Of a stretch of DNA of 18,983 bases, positions 1 to 5,984 are shown one piece after another; positions within the stretch are counted from its first letter, which is position 1; each line of letters opens with the position of its first letter. The notes under the pieces are model-generated. The model was given only the letters and a program-made list of their open reading frames with translations. It ran no database searches and was not told where the DNA came from. Source of the stretch: RGIG3701 sp964438515 (GTDB lineage: Bacteria > Planctomycetota > Planctomycetia > Pirellulales > Thermoguttaceae); assembly GCA_964438515.1 (NCBI GenBank), contig CAYTLK010000072.1, forward strand, positions 1 to 18,983, given 5' to 3'. Position numbers and translations under genes: made by a program.

Positions 1-452
1 ACGTGAGTTGGAACGACTGTATTGATTTTTGCAAAAAGATTTCCCAGAAATTGAACGTAAATATCACCCTTCCGACGGAGGCTCAATGGGAGTATGCGTG
101 TCGAGCGGGCACAACGGGCAAGTATGCTGGAAACTTGGATGAAATGGCGTGGTACAACAATAATTCGGGTTCGACGACCCATGAAGTGGGTCAGAAGAAA
201 CCGAACGCGTGGGGATTGTACGACATGCACGGAAACGTTTGGGAATGGTGTTCGGACTGGTGGGGTGATTACTCTGCGTCGCCAGCGAGCGACCCGACAG
301 GCCCCACATCTGGTTCGCACCGGGTGGTTCGCGGCGGCAGTTGGTACTTCGACGCGCAGCGCTGCCGATCGGCTTTTCGGGGCGACAATACGCCGACGAA
401 TCGGTACTTCAATCTGGGCTTCCGCCCCGTTTTTTTTCCCCAGTTCTCCTAA
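1..452 (+). CDS. Formylglycine-generating enzyme (SUMF1/FGE-sulfatase) family protein, 3' part only
   Basis: This frame is open from the window edge, so the true start lies to the left; the GTG at base 3 is probably an internal valine. About 150 C-terminal residues are visible. They carry the hallmarks of the FGE-sulfatase fold: a VSWNDC-like opening, LPTEAQWEYACRAGT, GLYDMHGNVWEWCSDWW, then VVRGGSW followed by CRSAFR and the terminal GFRP. Classical family members oxidise a sulfatase cysteine to formylglycine, but many bacterial relatives have other or unknown substrates, and the paired catalytic cysteines of true FGE cannot be assigned from this fragment. The stop is TAA at 450-452, just after an eight-T run inside the codons for the final FRPVFFP. 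The gene converges on the HzsA-related gene. The family call is firm; the exact role is open. Confidence 0.9.
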   Translation, partial: VSWNDCIDFCKKISQKLNVNITLPTEAQWEYACRAGTTGKYAGNLDEMAWYNNNSGSTTHEVGQKKPNAWGLYDMHGNVWEWCSDWWGDYSASPASDPTGPTSGSHRVVRGGSWYFDAQRCRSAFRGDNTPTNRYFNLGFRPVFFPQFS

Positions 453-469
453 GCTAAAAGAATCGTGAA

Positions 470-550
470 GGAGCGTGAGCGTCTCGCCCGCATGATTCCT
501 CAATGGGGACGTTCAATAATGAAGTTCTGCGGGCGAGACGCCCGCGCTCC
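470..550. repeat. GC-rich 23 bp inverted repeat (REP-like hairpin)
   Basis: The left arm (470-492) and the right arm (528-550) are reverse complements over 23 bp with two mismatches. Both contain the core GTCTCGCCCGC or its complement, and the loop is 35 bp. A transcript would form a very stable stem. The right arm continues into a G-rich stretch and the 558-572 hairpin. The right arm read on the plus strand would encode CGRDARAPRG, a peptide I associate with spurious ORFs in gut Verrucomicrobia/Lentisphaerae/Planctomycetes drafts; that is recollection and was not checked. This points to a dispersed, probably mobile or REP-type element. Confidence 0.75.
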
Positions 551-598
551 CAGGGGGCGGCACGCTGTGCCGGGGGTGAATGGAACCGCTGAATGCAC

Positions 599-748
599 AA
601 GCAAGCCCGTAATGAAGCGAGTGAAACGAGCGGAATTAGGGTTTTTCGGGCAGTAAACACAGGATTCCATAAAAAGGAAGTATTTTTGGTCTACCACCCA
701 AAGTACCCTAATTCCACTCACTGCGTTCGTTTCATTACGGGCTTGCTT
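599..748. repeat. 150 bp MITE-like element with 44 bp imperfect terminal inverted repeats
   Basis: The arms at 599-642 and 705-748 are inverted copies. The outer 18 bp (AAGCAAGCCCGTAATGAA) and inner 11 bp (GGAATTAGGGT) match perfectly, while a 15 bp middle block differs. Weaker complementarity continues inward (TTTTCGGGCAGTAAAC against the complement of the facing stretch), so nearly the whole element could fold on itself. There is no ORF. It may be a non-autonomous mobile element or a REP/BIME-like repeat. I could not identify a target-site duplication, so mobility is inference. Confidence 0.65.
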
Positions 749-817
749 CTGCTCAATGCATGGATCCCCCCGATGATGATTCCCTGAATTTCAAGCGGGA
801 TGCGGAATTCGTTCCGA

Positions 818-3442
818 CTATTTTTTCGGAATGTACCAGAGCGAACGCCAGTACTTTTGGTCCAGCTCCCACGGGTCCAGTGACGATGAAGGGTCCCAAT
901 CCGGAGGTAGAATTCCGTACCGAATCATTTCGCGAACGTACTGCGGCCGCGGTGAAAATCGTACAGGACAGTTTGCGCCGTTATTCGGGCTTTCGATCGC
1001 CATACACCAACGATTCGACTCCTCCAAAATGTACTTTCGGCCGCGCTCGATTCCCGCAAGAATCGTACGATAATCCGGGTCGTTCGAGTCCGAAAAGACC
1101 TTTTCGCCGCTTTTCGCCTCGCAAATCCCGCGTCCGCCAGCCTCTTTGGAAAGGGGAGCCGTCAAAACTTTCGACTTTTCCGGATACGAAAGATTGAACA
1201 CTTCGTGACGATTGTAACGTCCGCCGTCCTCCGAAAGCGTGTGTGCCACGAAAATGTTCTTCTGATATTTATCGTACGGATAATAATTGCAGTAAAATTG
1301 GGCCGGGAGCGCATACGTTCCGATCTTTTTTTCCGCTTCCGTCGGACAGTGACACCGATCGCAGCGGCGATGCATCGTCTCGTCCATCGCAATCGTTTCC
1401 GGCCAATCTTTGTCGGGACGGTATAATGTACCGATTATGTTGTAACCAAACGTTCCCCAACAGTTTACGGTATACGTTCCTGCATACGCGGCGCCGGCGT
1501 CGAGCCAAAAACGAATCATTTTTTGCTCTTCAGGGGACATTTTCACCCCTTCGTGATGTTCCTCAATCAGTTTCAAAAGCCGACTGGAGCCTGTACCGAT
1601 TTCATAGGGTTTGAAGTTGGACTTTTGGTGCTCGCTGTAGGGCAGAATGATGCGGTTGTCGCCGAACAGTTGTCGCCACGACATCATTTGGTATCCGATG
1701 CTGTAGAGCGGCCCCCAGTTTCCTGAAATGTTGAAACCGCCTTCTTCTCGGTCGGGATTGTGACACTCGAGACAGTGTTTGTCGAGAATCGGCTGAATGT
1801 CGCGCATAAAATCGAAAATTTCCGGAACTCCCGCGACGGGCAGGGGGTCCACGGGAGGTTTACGCATCATGAAGTTCAAACGTCCGCGGTCCTCCGAGTC
1901 GGGCGTTTCCAGTCGGTCTTCGTGACAGCCGATGCAGACGGTGACTTCGCCGGGAACGACCGAGGTGAAGGAGTGCATCCGTTTCACACAGTGACCGTTT
2001 GCGTCCATCGCGCAGAACAAGACGCTTCGCAGCGGCGGAATGTTAAAATAAGCGCTTCCGTCCGGCGAAACAGGGACGGACCCCAGCAGACGTTCGACCG
2101 CAAAGGTTCCTCCCGACGAAATTTCCGACATGGCGCCGCAGTAGTTAATCGGTTTCGGAAGAACTTCGTAAATCAGCAGTTCCGTCACGGTGCCGGGTTT
2201 TAAGTCCTTCATCTGACGGCCTTTATAAATGTTGACGAGCGCCAGCGTTCCATGATCCGAAGACGGATCCGTCACATCTGCAATCTCTGTTTCTCGTTCA
2301 TGTTTCATGATAGGACGCGGCTCGTTCACCCAGTATCCCTCTTTCACGAGTTCCGGCGGAAGCTCATAAAGCACCTCTTCCGTTCCATCGTGCGAAAGCA
2401 TCACGAGTTGTTCGTGCTTGCTCACGAGAAAATGATTTTCGTCGAACGCCCACGGATCGCTGTGCAGGTTTCCTTTACTGATAAACGTGACGGATTCCAT
2501 ATCGTCGGGTCCGTTGCGCGGGTCGAAGATTGCAGTGCGTCCGTAATGTTCCTTCATTCCGTGGCCGGGCGAAAACGTTGCGACGACTTTATTCGTTCCG
2601 GGAATCGGTTTCGGTCCGAGAAAAACGCCGCCGGGATGCTGATTTCCGAAATAGACCATCTGACGCGTTCCATCCGGGTTTGCGGTCCACAAATGATGGT
2701 ACACGAGGTGATTTCGATCGACGTATTCCCACCGCATGTAGATGATTTGGCCGTTCGGAAGGACCCAGGGCGTATTATCCTGTTCCACATTGCACGAAAT
2801 TTGACGAATATTCGAACCGTCCGCATTGCACTTATAAAGCGTTGCGACCTGCGTCGCCCAGCACTGTACGTACCGCTTCGCGCGCGTCGAACAAAAAACG
2901 ATCTGACCGTCCGGTAAATACGTCGGCTCAATATCGTCCCAGCCTGCCGGCGAAAACTTCGTAAGATCCTCCGTTCCAGGGGGCTGAACGTCCTCGCCGA
3001 TCCCCGTCAGCTGCTTGAGTCCCGTTCCGTCGAGATTGATTTCGTACAGACTGTAATGATTTTTTCCCGCTGGCAGATACGAAAAGATGAGTTTCTGACC
3101 GTCGTAATGAATCTGCGGGTCGCGAATGTTTCCCTGCGGGTCTTCAAAAATCGTACGACATTCTTTTGTGCGTGTGTTGTAAATGCAGAGCTTTCCGCCG
3201 GAGTTTTTCGGGAAGGTGGGTCGGCAGGAATCGATCGAGTAGTAACTGATATTTCCGTACCAGTGGCCGTCGAAACTCGGTTTTCGAATTGCGAACAAAA
3301 TTTCGTCGGGCATTCCGGCACTGTAAAAAGAATTCAGCATGGAATTGGGTTTGACCGTCGGAACGGAAGCCGGGTCCGCATTTTGCGCAGAACAAACGGC
3401 GACGCCGAGCAGGAACAGCATTAATAAAAGACATTTTCGCAT
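818..3442 (-). CDS. HzsA-related exported multi-heme cytochrome c / PD40 beta-propeller protein
   Basis: The chosen ATG (3440-3442) gives 874 residues beginning MRKCLLLMLFLLGVAVCSAQ, a clear Sec signal peptide, with GGAG upstream at good spacing. The frame stays open about 49 codons further upstream, but that extension is not signal-like. Residues about 80-360 contain PD40/TolB-type propeller blades (LYEINLDGTGLKQLT, PTYLPDGQIVF, LWTANPDGTR). Three CxxCH heme-binding motifs follow: CIGCH at 503-507, CLECH at 557-561 (in the typical ILDKHCLECHNP context) and CDRCH at 694-698. This order matches the planctomycete HzsA-related family, named after the hydrazine synthase alpha subunit. Most members are not hydrazine synthases, and nothing here suggests anammox. 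A periplasmic redox or substrate-binding role is likely, with substrate unknown. Confidence 0.82.
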   Translation of the reverse strand: MRKCLLLMLFLLGVAVCSAQNADPASVPTVKPNSMLNSFYSAGMPDEILFAIRKPSFDGHWYGNISYYSIDSCRPTFPKNSGGKLCIYNTRTKECRTIFEDPQGNIRDPQIHYDGQKLIFSYLPAGKNHYSLYEINLDGTGLKQLTGIGEDVQPPGTEDLTKFSPAGWDDIEPTYLPDGQIVFCSTRAKRYVQCWATQVATLYKCNADGSNIRQISCNVEQDNTPWVLPNGQIIYMRWEYVDRNHLVYHHLWTANPDGTRQMVYFGNQHPGGVFLGPKPIPGTNKVVATFSPGHGMKEHYGRTAIFDPRNGPDDMESVTFISKGNLHSDPWAFDENHFLVSKHEQLVMLSHDGTEEVLYELPPELVKEGYWVNEPRPIMKHERETEIADVTDPSSDHGTLALVNIYKGRQMKDLKPGTVTELLIYEVLPKPINYCGAMSEISSGGTFAVERLLGSVPVSPDGSAYFNIPPLRSVLFCAMDANGHCVKRMHSFTSVVPGEVTVCIGCHEDRLETPDSEDRGRLNFMMRKPPVDPLPVAGVPEIFDFMRDIQPILDKHCLECHNPDREEGGFNISGNWGPLYSIGYQMMSWRQLFGDNRIILPYSEHQKSNFKPYEIGTGSSRLLKLIEEHHEGVKMSPEEQKMIRFWLDAGAAYAGTYTVNCWGTFGYNIIGTLYRPDKDWPETIAMDETMHRRCDRCHCPTEAEKKIGTYALPAQFYCNYYPYDKYQKNIFVAHTLSEDGGRYNRHEVFNLSYPEKSKVLTAPLSKEAGGRGICEAKSGEKVFSDSNDPDYRTILAGIERGRKYILEESNRWCMAIESPNNGANCPVRFSPRPQYVREMIRYGILPPDWDPSSSLDPWELDQKYWRSLWYIPKK

Positions 3443-3546
3443 AATAGGCTCCGGAAGACAAAAATTTGGAATTAGGCGGGTCTTCGGGAACGGGTTTCGA
3501 TTCGAAAATGAGCCGATTCGAACCAAGAATCCGTCACCCGAAATTG

Positions 3547-3575
3547 ATTGTAACCGAAATCGGCACAAAATACAA
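3547..3575 (-). promoter_or_regulatory. Candidate sigma70-type promoter of the HzsA-related gene
   Basis: On the minus strand, TTGTAT (3570-3575) and TACAAT (3547-3552) are separated by exactly 17 bp. The -10 element matches 5 of 6 consensus bases and the -35 only 3 of 6. The predicted start lies about 95 nt upstream of the chosen ATG. This also argues that the gene is not simply read through from the Ro60 locus. Confidence 0.4.
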
Positions 3576-3641
3576 CCCCCCTCCGGCAAAAAAATTGAAA
3601 TTTCTGTCTTTGGGTCCTAATTCCCGGTTTGTCTCCCGGCC

Positions 3642-3681
3642 TTGCGTTCTGATTTTTTGTTCAGATTTTGCGTTCTGATTT
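3642..3681. repeat. Two 14 bp direct repeats, 26 bp period
   Basis: TTGCGTTCTGATTT occurs at 3642-3655 and again at 3668-3681 in the spacer between the end of the vWA frame and the HzsA-related gene. The role is unknown; it could be an operator pair or a simple local duplication. Confidence 0.6.
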
Positions 3682-3730
3682 ACGCACGATTTTGCCTTTC
3701 GGGAGGAACCGTACGCATCTCGCGTCTGGT

Positions 3731-4522
3731 TCAAAGCGAAATCGCTTCAATCACGTCCGTCCAATGGTCGGCACCGGATTCTGCGGCAAAACCTGCGACG
3801 AAATCGAAGACGGCGTCGGAAAAACCGCCCACGTTCGCGATGTCGGCGCGGTCCGGAGCCTGAACCGTTCCGTAAGGCTGAATGTCGATATTAATCAGCT
3901 TGGCCGTCGGGTTCTGAACGCGAATTTTGTCCCAATAATCCAGCGTGGCGGTGTTTCCCCATCGTCTGCCTTCGGCGTCCATCCACGACTCGTTGTCGGA
4001 GATGAAAATCACGACGTCCGGTCGGAGTTTCTTCTGAAAAATGTACTTCATCGCAGCTGAACAGTCGGTTCCGCCGCCGCAGAGGGACGCGAGTTTCTGC
4101 GCGTTCGTCATGATGGAGTCGCGAGGGTTCAAACGCATGTTGCACACATGGCATTCAAAAGGAATGACGGCCGCAGCCGGGTTTTTGCGCAAAATGCACG
4201 ACGCCATGAGTCCCGCCGCATCCACACAGCGTATTTTGGAGGTCGCACCCTCACGATAGCCCGTGACGGAGGAACCCATGGAGCCGGAAACGTCGATGCA
4301 GACTGCCACTCTTCCGGGAATTTTCGGAACGTTCTGCGTCGCGATTTCCATTGCCGTCTGGAGTGCGAACTTGATTTCCTGCGGAATGCCGGACTCGCAG
4401 TTCATGTAGGCGGCCATGAGCTGGTACGGAAACGCTTTGGCGCGGCGGATTTCCTGCGCGTCGGAGAGACGGTCGGCGATGATTTGTGTAACTTCAGCCT
4501 GAGTTGCTGCTTCGGTGTTCAT
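3731..4522 (-). CDS. rsr: Ro60/Rsr C-terminal part: last TROVE helix plus vWA domain, as a separate frame
   Basis: This 263-residue frame is the C-terminal half of a Ro60/Rsr protein. Residues about 10-40 (IIADRLSDAQEIRRAKAFPY) correspond to the end of the TROVE HEAT-repeat ring. A von Willebrand A domain follows with an intact MIDAS: DVSGS at 77-81, GGGTD at 149-153 and SDNES at 175-179. The end of the domain (QPYGTVQAP, VGGFSDAVF) is typical of bacterial Ro proteins. The ATG overlaps the stop of the upstream TROVE frame as ATGA (4519-4522), and GAGG lies 7 nt before it, so it can be translated by coupling. In Ro60 the ring binds misfolded RNA ends and Y RNA, and the vWA domain binds a divalent ion. 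Known bacterial Ro proteins are single chains of about 530 residues, so the split is unusual. The stop is TGA at 3731-3733. Confidence 0.88.
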   Translation of the reverse strand: MNTEAATQAEVTQIIADRLSDAQEIRRAKAFPYQLMAAYMNCESGIPQEIKFALQTAMEIATQNVPKIPGRVAVCIDVSGSMGSSVTGYREGATSKIRCVDAAGLMASCILRKNPAAAVIPFECHVCNMRLNPRDSIMTNAQKLASLCGGGTDCSAAMKYIFQKKLRPDVVIFISDNESWMDAEGRRWGNTATLDYWDKIRVQNPTAKLINIDIQPYGTVQAPDRADIANVGGFSDAVFDFVAGFAAESGADHWTDVIEAISL

Positions 4523-5477
4523 TCTTTTTCCTCTTCATTGATTTCTGTATCTGAATCTGTATCGGTGTTTTTTTCTGTGTTTTTTGCGGTTCCGAAAAAC
4601 AGGGCGAACAAGTCTCCAACTTTCGGGAAAGGAATGCGTTTCCCCGTTTCGGTGTATTGAGTCGTGACGAACACTTCGTCCGAATCGGTCGGAAAAACGC
4701 CGTGACGCGCGAACGTATTGAGGTTCATTCGGGTCGTCTGCCACGAAGCGTGACGCGCGATTTCCGTCCACTGATTCGTCGAAAGGTTCAGCGAAGTCAG
4801 AAACTGGAACGGAATGTTCGGAACTTCCGTAGTTTCGCCGGCCTTGAACTGTTCGAACTGACGCACGACCGGCGGAAGCAGTTCCATTTTGTACGGTTTT
4901 CCGATGAGGTACGCTAGAATCGCTTCCCGTTCGGGAGACGTCGGACGCGGATGAACCATTTTAATGATGTCCGCCATCGACGGTTTATTTCCGATGGAAC
5001 CGGTGAAAAGCTGCGCGTCGGTGCGCTGCTCGAACCAGTTTCGAATCAGACGTCGAACGACCGACCCGAACGATTTGCGGCCGGTGACTCCCGAACGGAC
5101 GATCTGGACGAAGTTGCGAAGCATTTTCGCGTTGTCGATCACTCGCGGAAAAACGGTTTCCAAAAGCGGTGACTTTCGGGCCGCCAAAATCGCGCACAGC
5201 AGGGCCGGCATATCCTTCATGAACCCTTTTTCACGTGCGTAAACGGCAGTCTTTGCGATGAATTCATCATCAATTGAGGCGTCTGACGCAACGGTCAAAA
5301 CTGCGTTGAGCTGCTCCTCGTCCGAGGCGTAAAACGTATGGTTCAAGCATCCGTCGCGGCGTATTGGGCGAGCGACTGACGAGGGGAAAGACGGTAAGCG
5401 GCGCCGCCCGCTTCGTTGGTGGTTAAAACGGCTGATGATCGGGCGGCTTGCGCTGAGAAAAGGTTCTGATTCGCCAT
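4519..5477 (-). pseudogene. rsr: Ro60/Rsr TROVE-domain part, with one internal 1 nt frameshift
   Basis: The start is ATG at 5475-5477 after a perfect AAGGAG. The first 42 residues (MANQNLFSAQ..., then NEAGGAAY and LAQYAAT) are a textbook TROVE N-terminus, but the frame then reads Asp-Ala-stop (stop 5343-5345). The homologous sequence continues immediately in another frame from GCLNHTFYASDEEQL, as if one G were missing from a GGG run near 5350-5355. The second frame carries the rest of the ring: MKDMPALLCAI, VIDNAKMLRNFVQIVRSG, SMADIIKMVHP, MNLNTFARHGVF. After FARHGVF there is a 57-residue extension absent from usual Ro proteins, ending in an Asp/Glu/Thr-rich tail. It stops in an ATGA overlap with the vWA frame. 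The deletion may be an assembly error; if real, the ring is not made. Confidence 0.85.
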
Positions 5478-5484
5478 GATGCAA

Positions 5485-5490
5485 CTCCTT
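5485..5490 (-). promoter_or_regulatory. Shine-Dalgarno fixing the start of the TROVE frame
   Basis: AAGGAG on the minus strand lies 7 nt before the ATG at 5475-5477. It selects that start over the longer open frame that reaches to 5655. The longer frame would read through the structured repeats and would give a non-homologous N-terminus. Confidence 0.75.
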
Positions 5491-5551
5491 ATGAAGGTTT
5501 CTGTCTCTCTCTTTGATTTTATAACTGTAAATCCAAAAATGTTGTTTGATG

Positions 5552-5620
5552 AAAAAAACTCCCTGCAACAAGGATTGAAGAAACAGAGTGTCGTAAATGT
5601 AGTTTCTTCTGCATTTGCAG
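5552..5620 (-). terminator. Possible intrinsic terminator or attenuator before the Ro60 gene
   Basis: The proximal repeat hairpin (5563-5620) is followed on the minus strand by GGAG and then seven T (5552-5558). The stem is AT-rich and the stem-to-T distance is 4 nt, so termination may be partial. That would release a small RNA while letting some transcription continue into the Ro60 frames. Confidence 0.35.
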
Positions 5621-5702
5621 GTCGTTTTTGTTCGGGAAAACACGGGCTGCAACAAGGGGTTTAAGAAACATTTTCATAAATGTAGTTACTTAAGCATTTG
5701 CG
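5563..5702. repeat. Two tandem copies of a 56-58 bp dyad element, about 84 bp period
   Basis: Copies lie at 5563-5620 and 5647-5702. On the plus strand both begin CTGCAACAAGG, share GTAAATGTAG or ATAAATGTAG in the middle and GCATTTGC at the far end, and are followed by a similar TCGTTTTT-TCG spacer. Each copy is an interrupted inverted repeat. Roughly three quarters of positions agree by eye. Confidence 0.8.
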
Positions 5703-5730
5703 TTTCGTTTTTCTCGAATATCAAGAGTAA

Positions 5731-5747
5731 ATGCACACTGCGTGTCA
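5731..5747 (-). promoter_or_regulatory. Candidate sigma54 (-24/-12) promoter facing the tandem RNA and Ro60 gene
   Basis: The minus strand reads TGACACG-CAGT-GTGCAT, against the sigma54 consensus TGGCACG-N4-TTGCAT, with exact spacing and two mismatches. One mismatch is the second G of the -24 GG, a normally strongly conserved base. The predicted start is near 5721, about 20 nt before the first hairpin. The divergent neighbour encodes a sigma54 activator, which makes the placement plausible. Confidence 0.5.
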
Positions 5748-5784
5748 CTCGAATTTTAAAATTATTTTTTCTTGACACTTTTTT

Positions 5785-5852
5785 TGATTTTACGCTCTGA
5801 ATAACGATTTCATGCTTAAAATCACGGTGTTTCATGTGATTTTGAAAAATCA
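5785..5852. promoter_or_regulatory. Cluster of TGATTTT half-sites, possible RtcR enhancer site
   Basis: TGATTTT or its complement occurs at 5785-5791, 5819-5825, 5837-5843 and 5846-5852. Two form a perfect 8 bp inverted repeat AAAATCAC-N10-GTGATTTT (5818-5843), and the last two form TGATTTT-GA-AAAATCA (5837-5852). The cluster lies about 65-130 bp upstream of the predicted sigma54 start, the usual distance for bacterial enhancer-binding proteins. The half-site is AT-rich, so chance clustering in this AT-rich spacer is possible. Confidence 0.4.
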
Positions 5853-5903
5853 AAAAGTTTTTGTGACAGAAAAAAAGAATCTGTTTTGGGGGAGGGGGAC
5901 TCC

Positions 5904-5932
5904 TTGAACCTTTGCGAAAAATGGGATAAAAT
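5904..5932 (+). promoter_or_regulatory. Candidate sigma70-type promoter of rtcR
   Basis: TTGAAC (5904-5909) and TAAAAT (5927-5932) are separated by 17 bp and match 4 and 5 of 6 consensus bases. The predicted start is about 45 nt before the rtcR ATG. A GGAG Shine-Dalgarno follows at 5973-5976. Confidence 0.45.
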
Positions 5933-5984
5933 ACGATAAATTTAGATAAACACAAGAGAAAATTTTATAAACGGAGACGAAACC

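Larger units (their letters stand above)
453..817. other. 365 bp gene-free spacer between convergent genes
   Basis: No credible coding frame is seen. The space is almost entirely occupied by two separate inverted-repeat elements (470-550 and 599-748), with a small perfect hairpin at 558-572 (CGGCAC, 3 nt loop, GTGCCG) between them. It lies between two convergent genes, where repeats of this kind often accumulate and can act as bidirectional terminators. Confidence 0.7.
5552..5721 (-). ncRNA. Candidate tandem structured small RNA (Y-RNA-like) preceding the Ro60 gene
   Basis: If transcription starts about 12 nt after the sigma54-like element, a minus-strand RNA of about 170 nt would carry two tandem copies of a hairpin and end in a T7 tract (5552-5558). 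In the proximal copy an outer stem CTGCAA/TTGCAG encloses an inner stem GAAGAAAC/GTTTCTTC and a 17 nt loop starting TACATTTA. The distal copy keeps the loop start and the 3' strand (CCTTGTTGCAG). Its inner stem changes one G-C pair to T-A on both sides, which is compensatory. In Deinococcus the Y RNA gene lies just upstream of rsr, and in Salmonella RtcR controls rsr with YrlA. I see no tRNA-like YrlA module and cannot confirm the Ro-binding helix, so the Y-RNA assignment is inference from position and structure. Confidence 0.45.

Noticed and set aside
2252..2917. A 221-codon plus-strand frame opposite the HzsA-related gene
   Set aside because: Shadow frame: Arg/His/Phe-rich composition, no domain, no ribosome site, and fully antisense to a well-supported gene.
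3443..3589. 49-residue N-terminal extension of the HzsA-related frame
   Set aside because: It precedes a clean signal peptide and Shine-Dalgarno and covers the candidate promoter at 3547-3575.
4568..4585. Two A-AAA-AAC slippery heptamers in the minus-strand TROVE frame that might fuse it to the vWA frame by -1 frameshifting
   Set aside because: A -1 shift there enters the vWA frame but meets a TGA 15 nt before the vWA ATG, so no fusion would result. Stop-start coupling explains the layout better.
5478..5655. Long open extension of the TROVE frame to an ATG at 5655
   Set aside because: It would translate the structured repeats. It does not match the TROVE N-terminus, which is found intact in another frame with a perfect Shine-Dalgarno.
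5563..5702. Tandem dyads as a CRISPR array
   Set aside because: Only two copies, the repeats are longer and less exact than CRISPR repeats, and the intervening spacers resemble each other; no cas gene is present.
5898..5911. GGTTCAAGGAGTCC on the minus strand, resembling a tRNA T-arm or YrlA module
   Set aside because: No matching acceptor, D-arm or anticodon arm could be found around it; it overlaps the candidate rtcR promoter.
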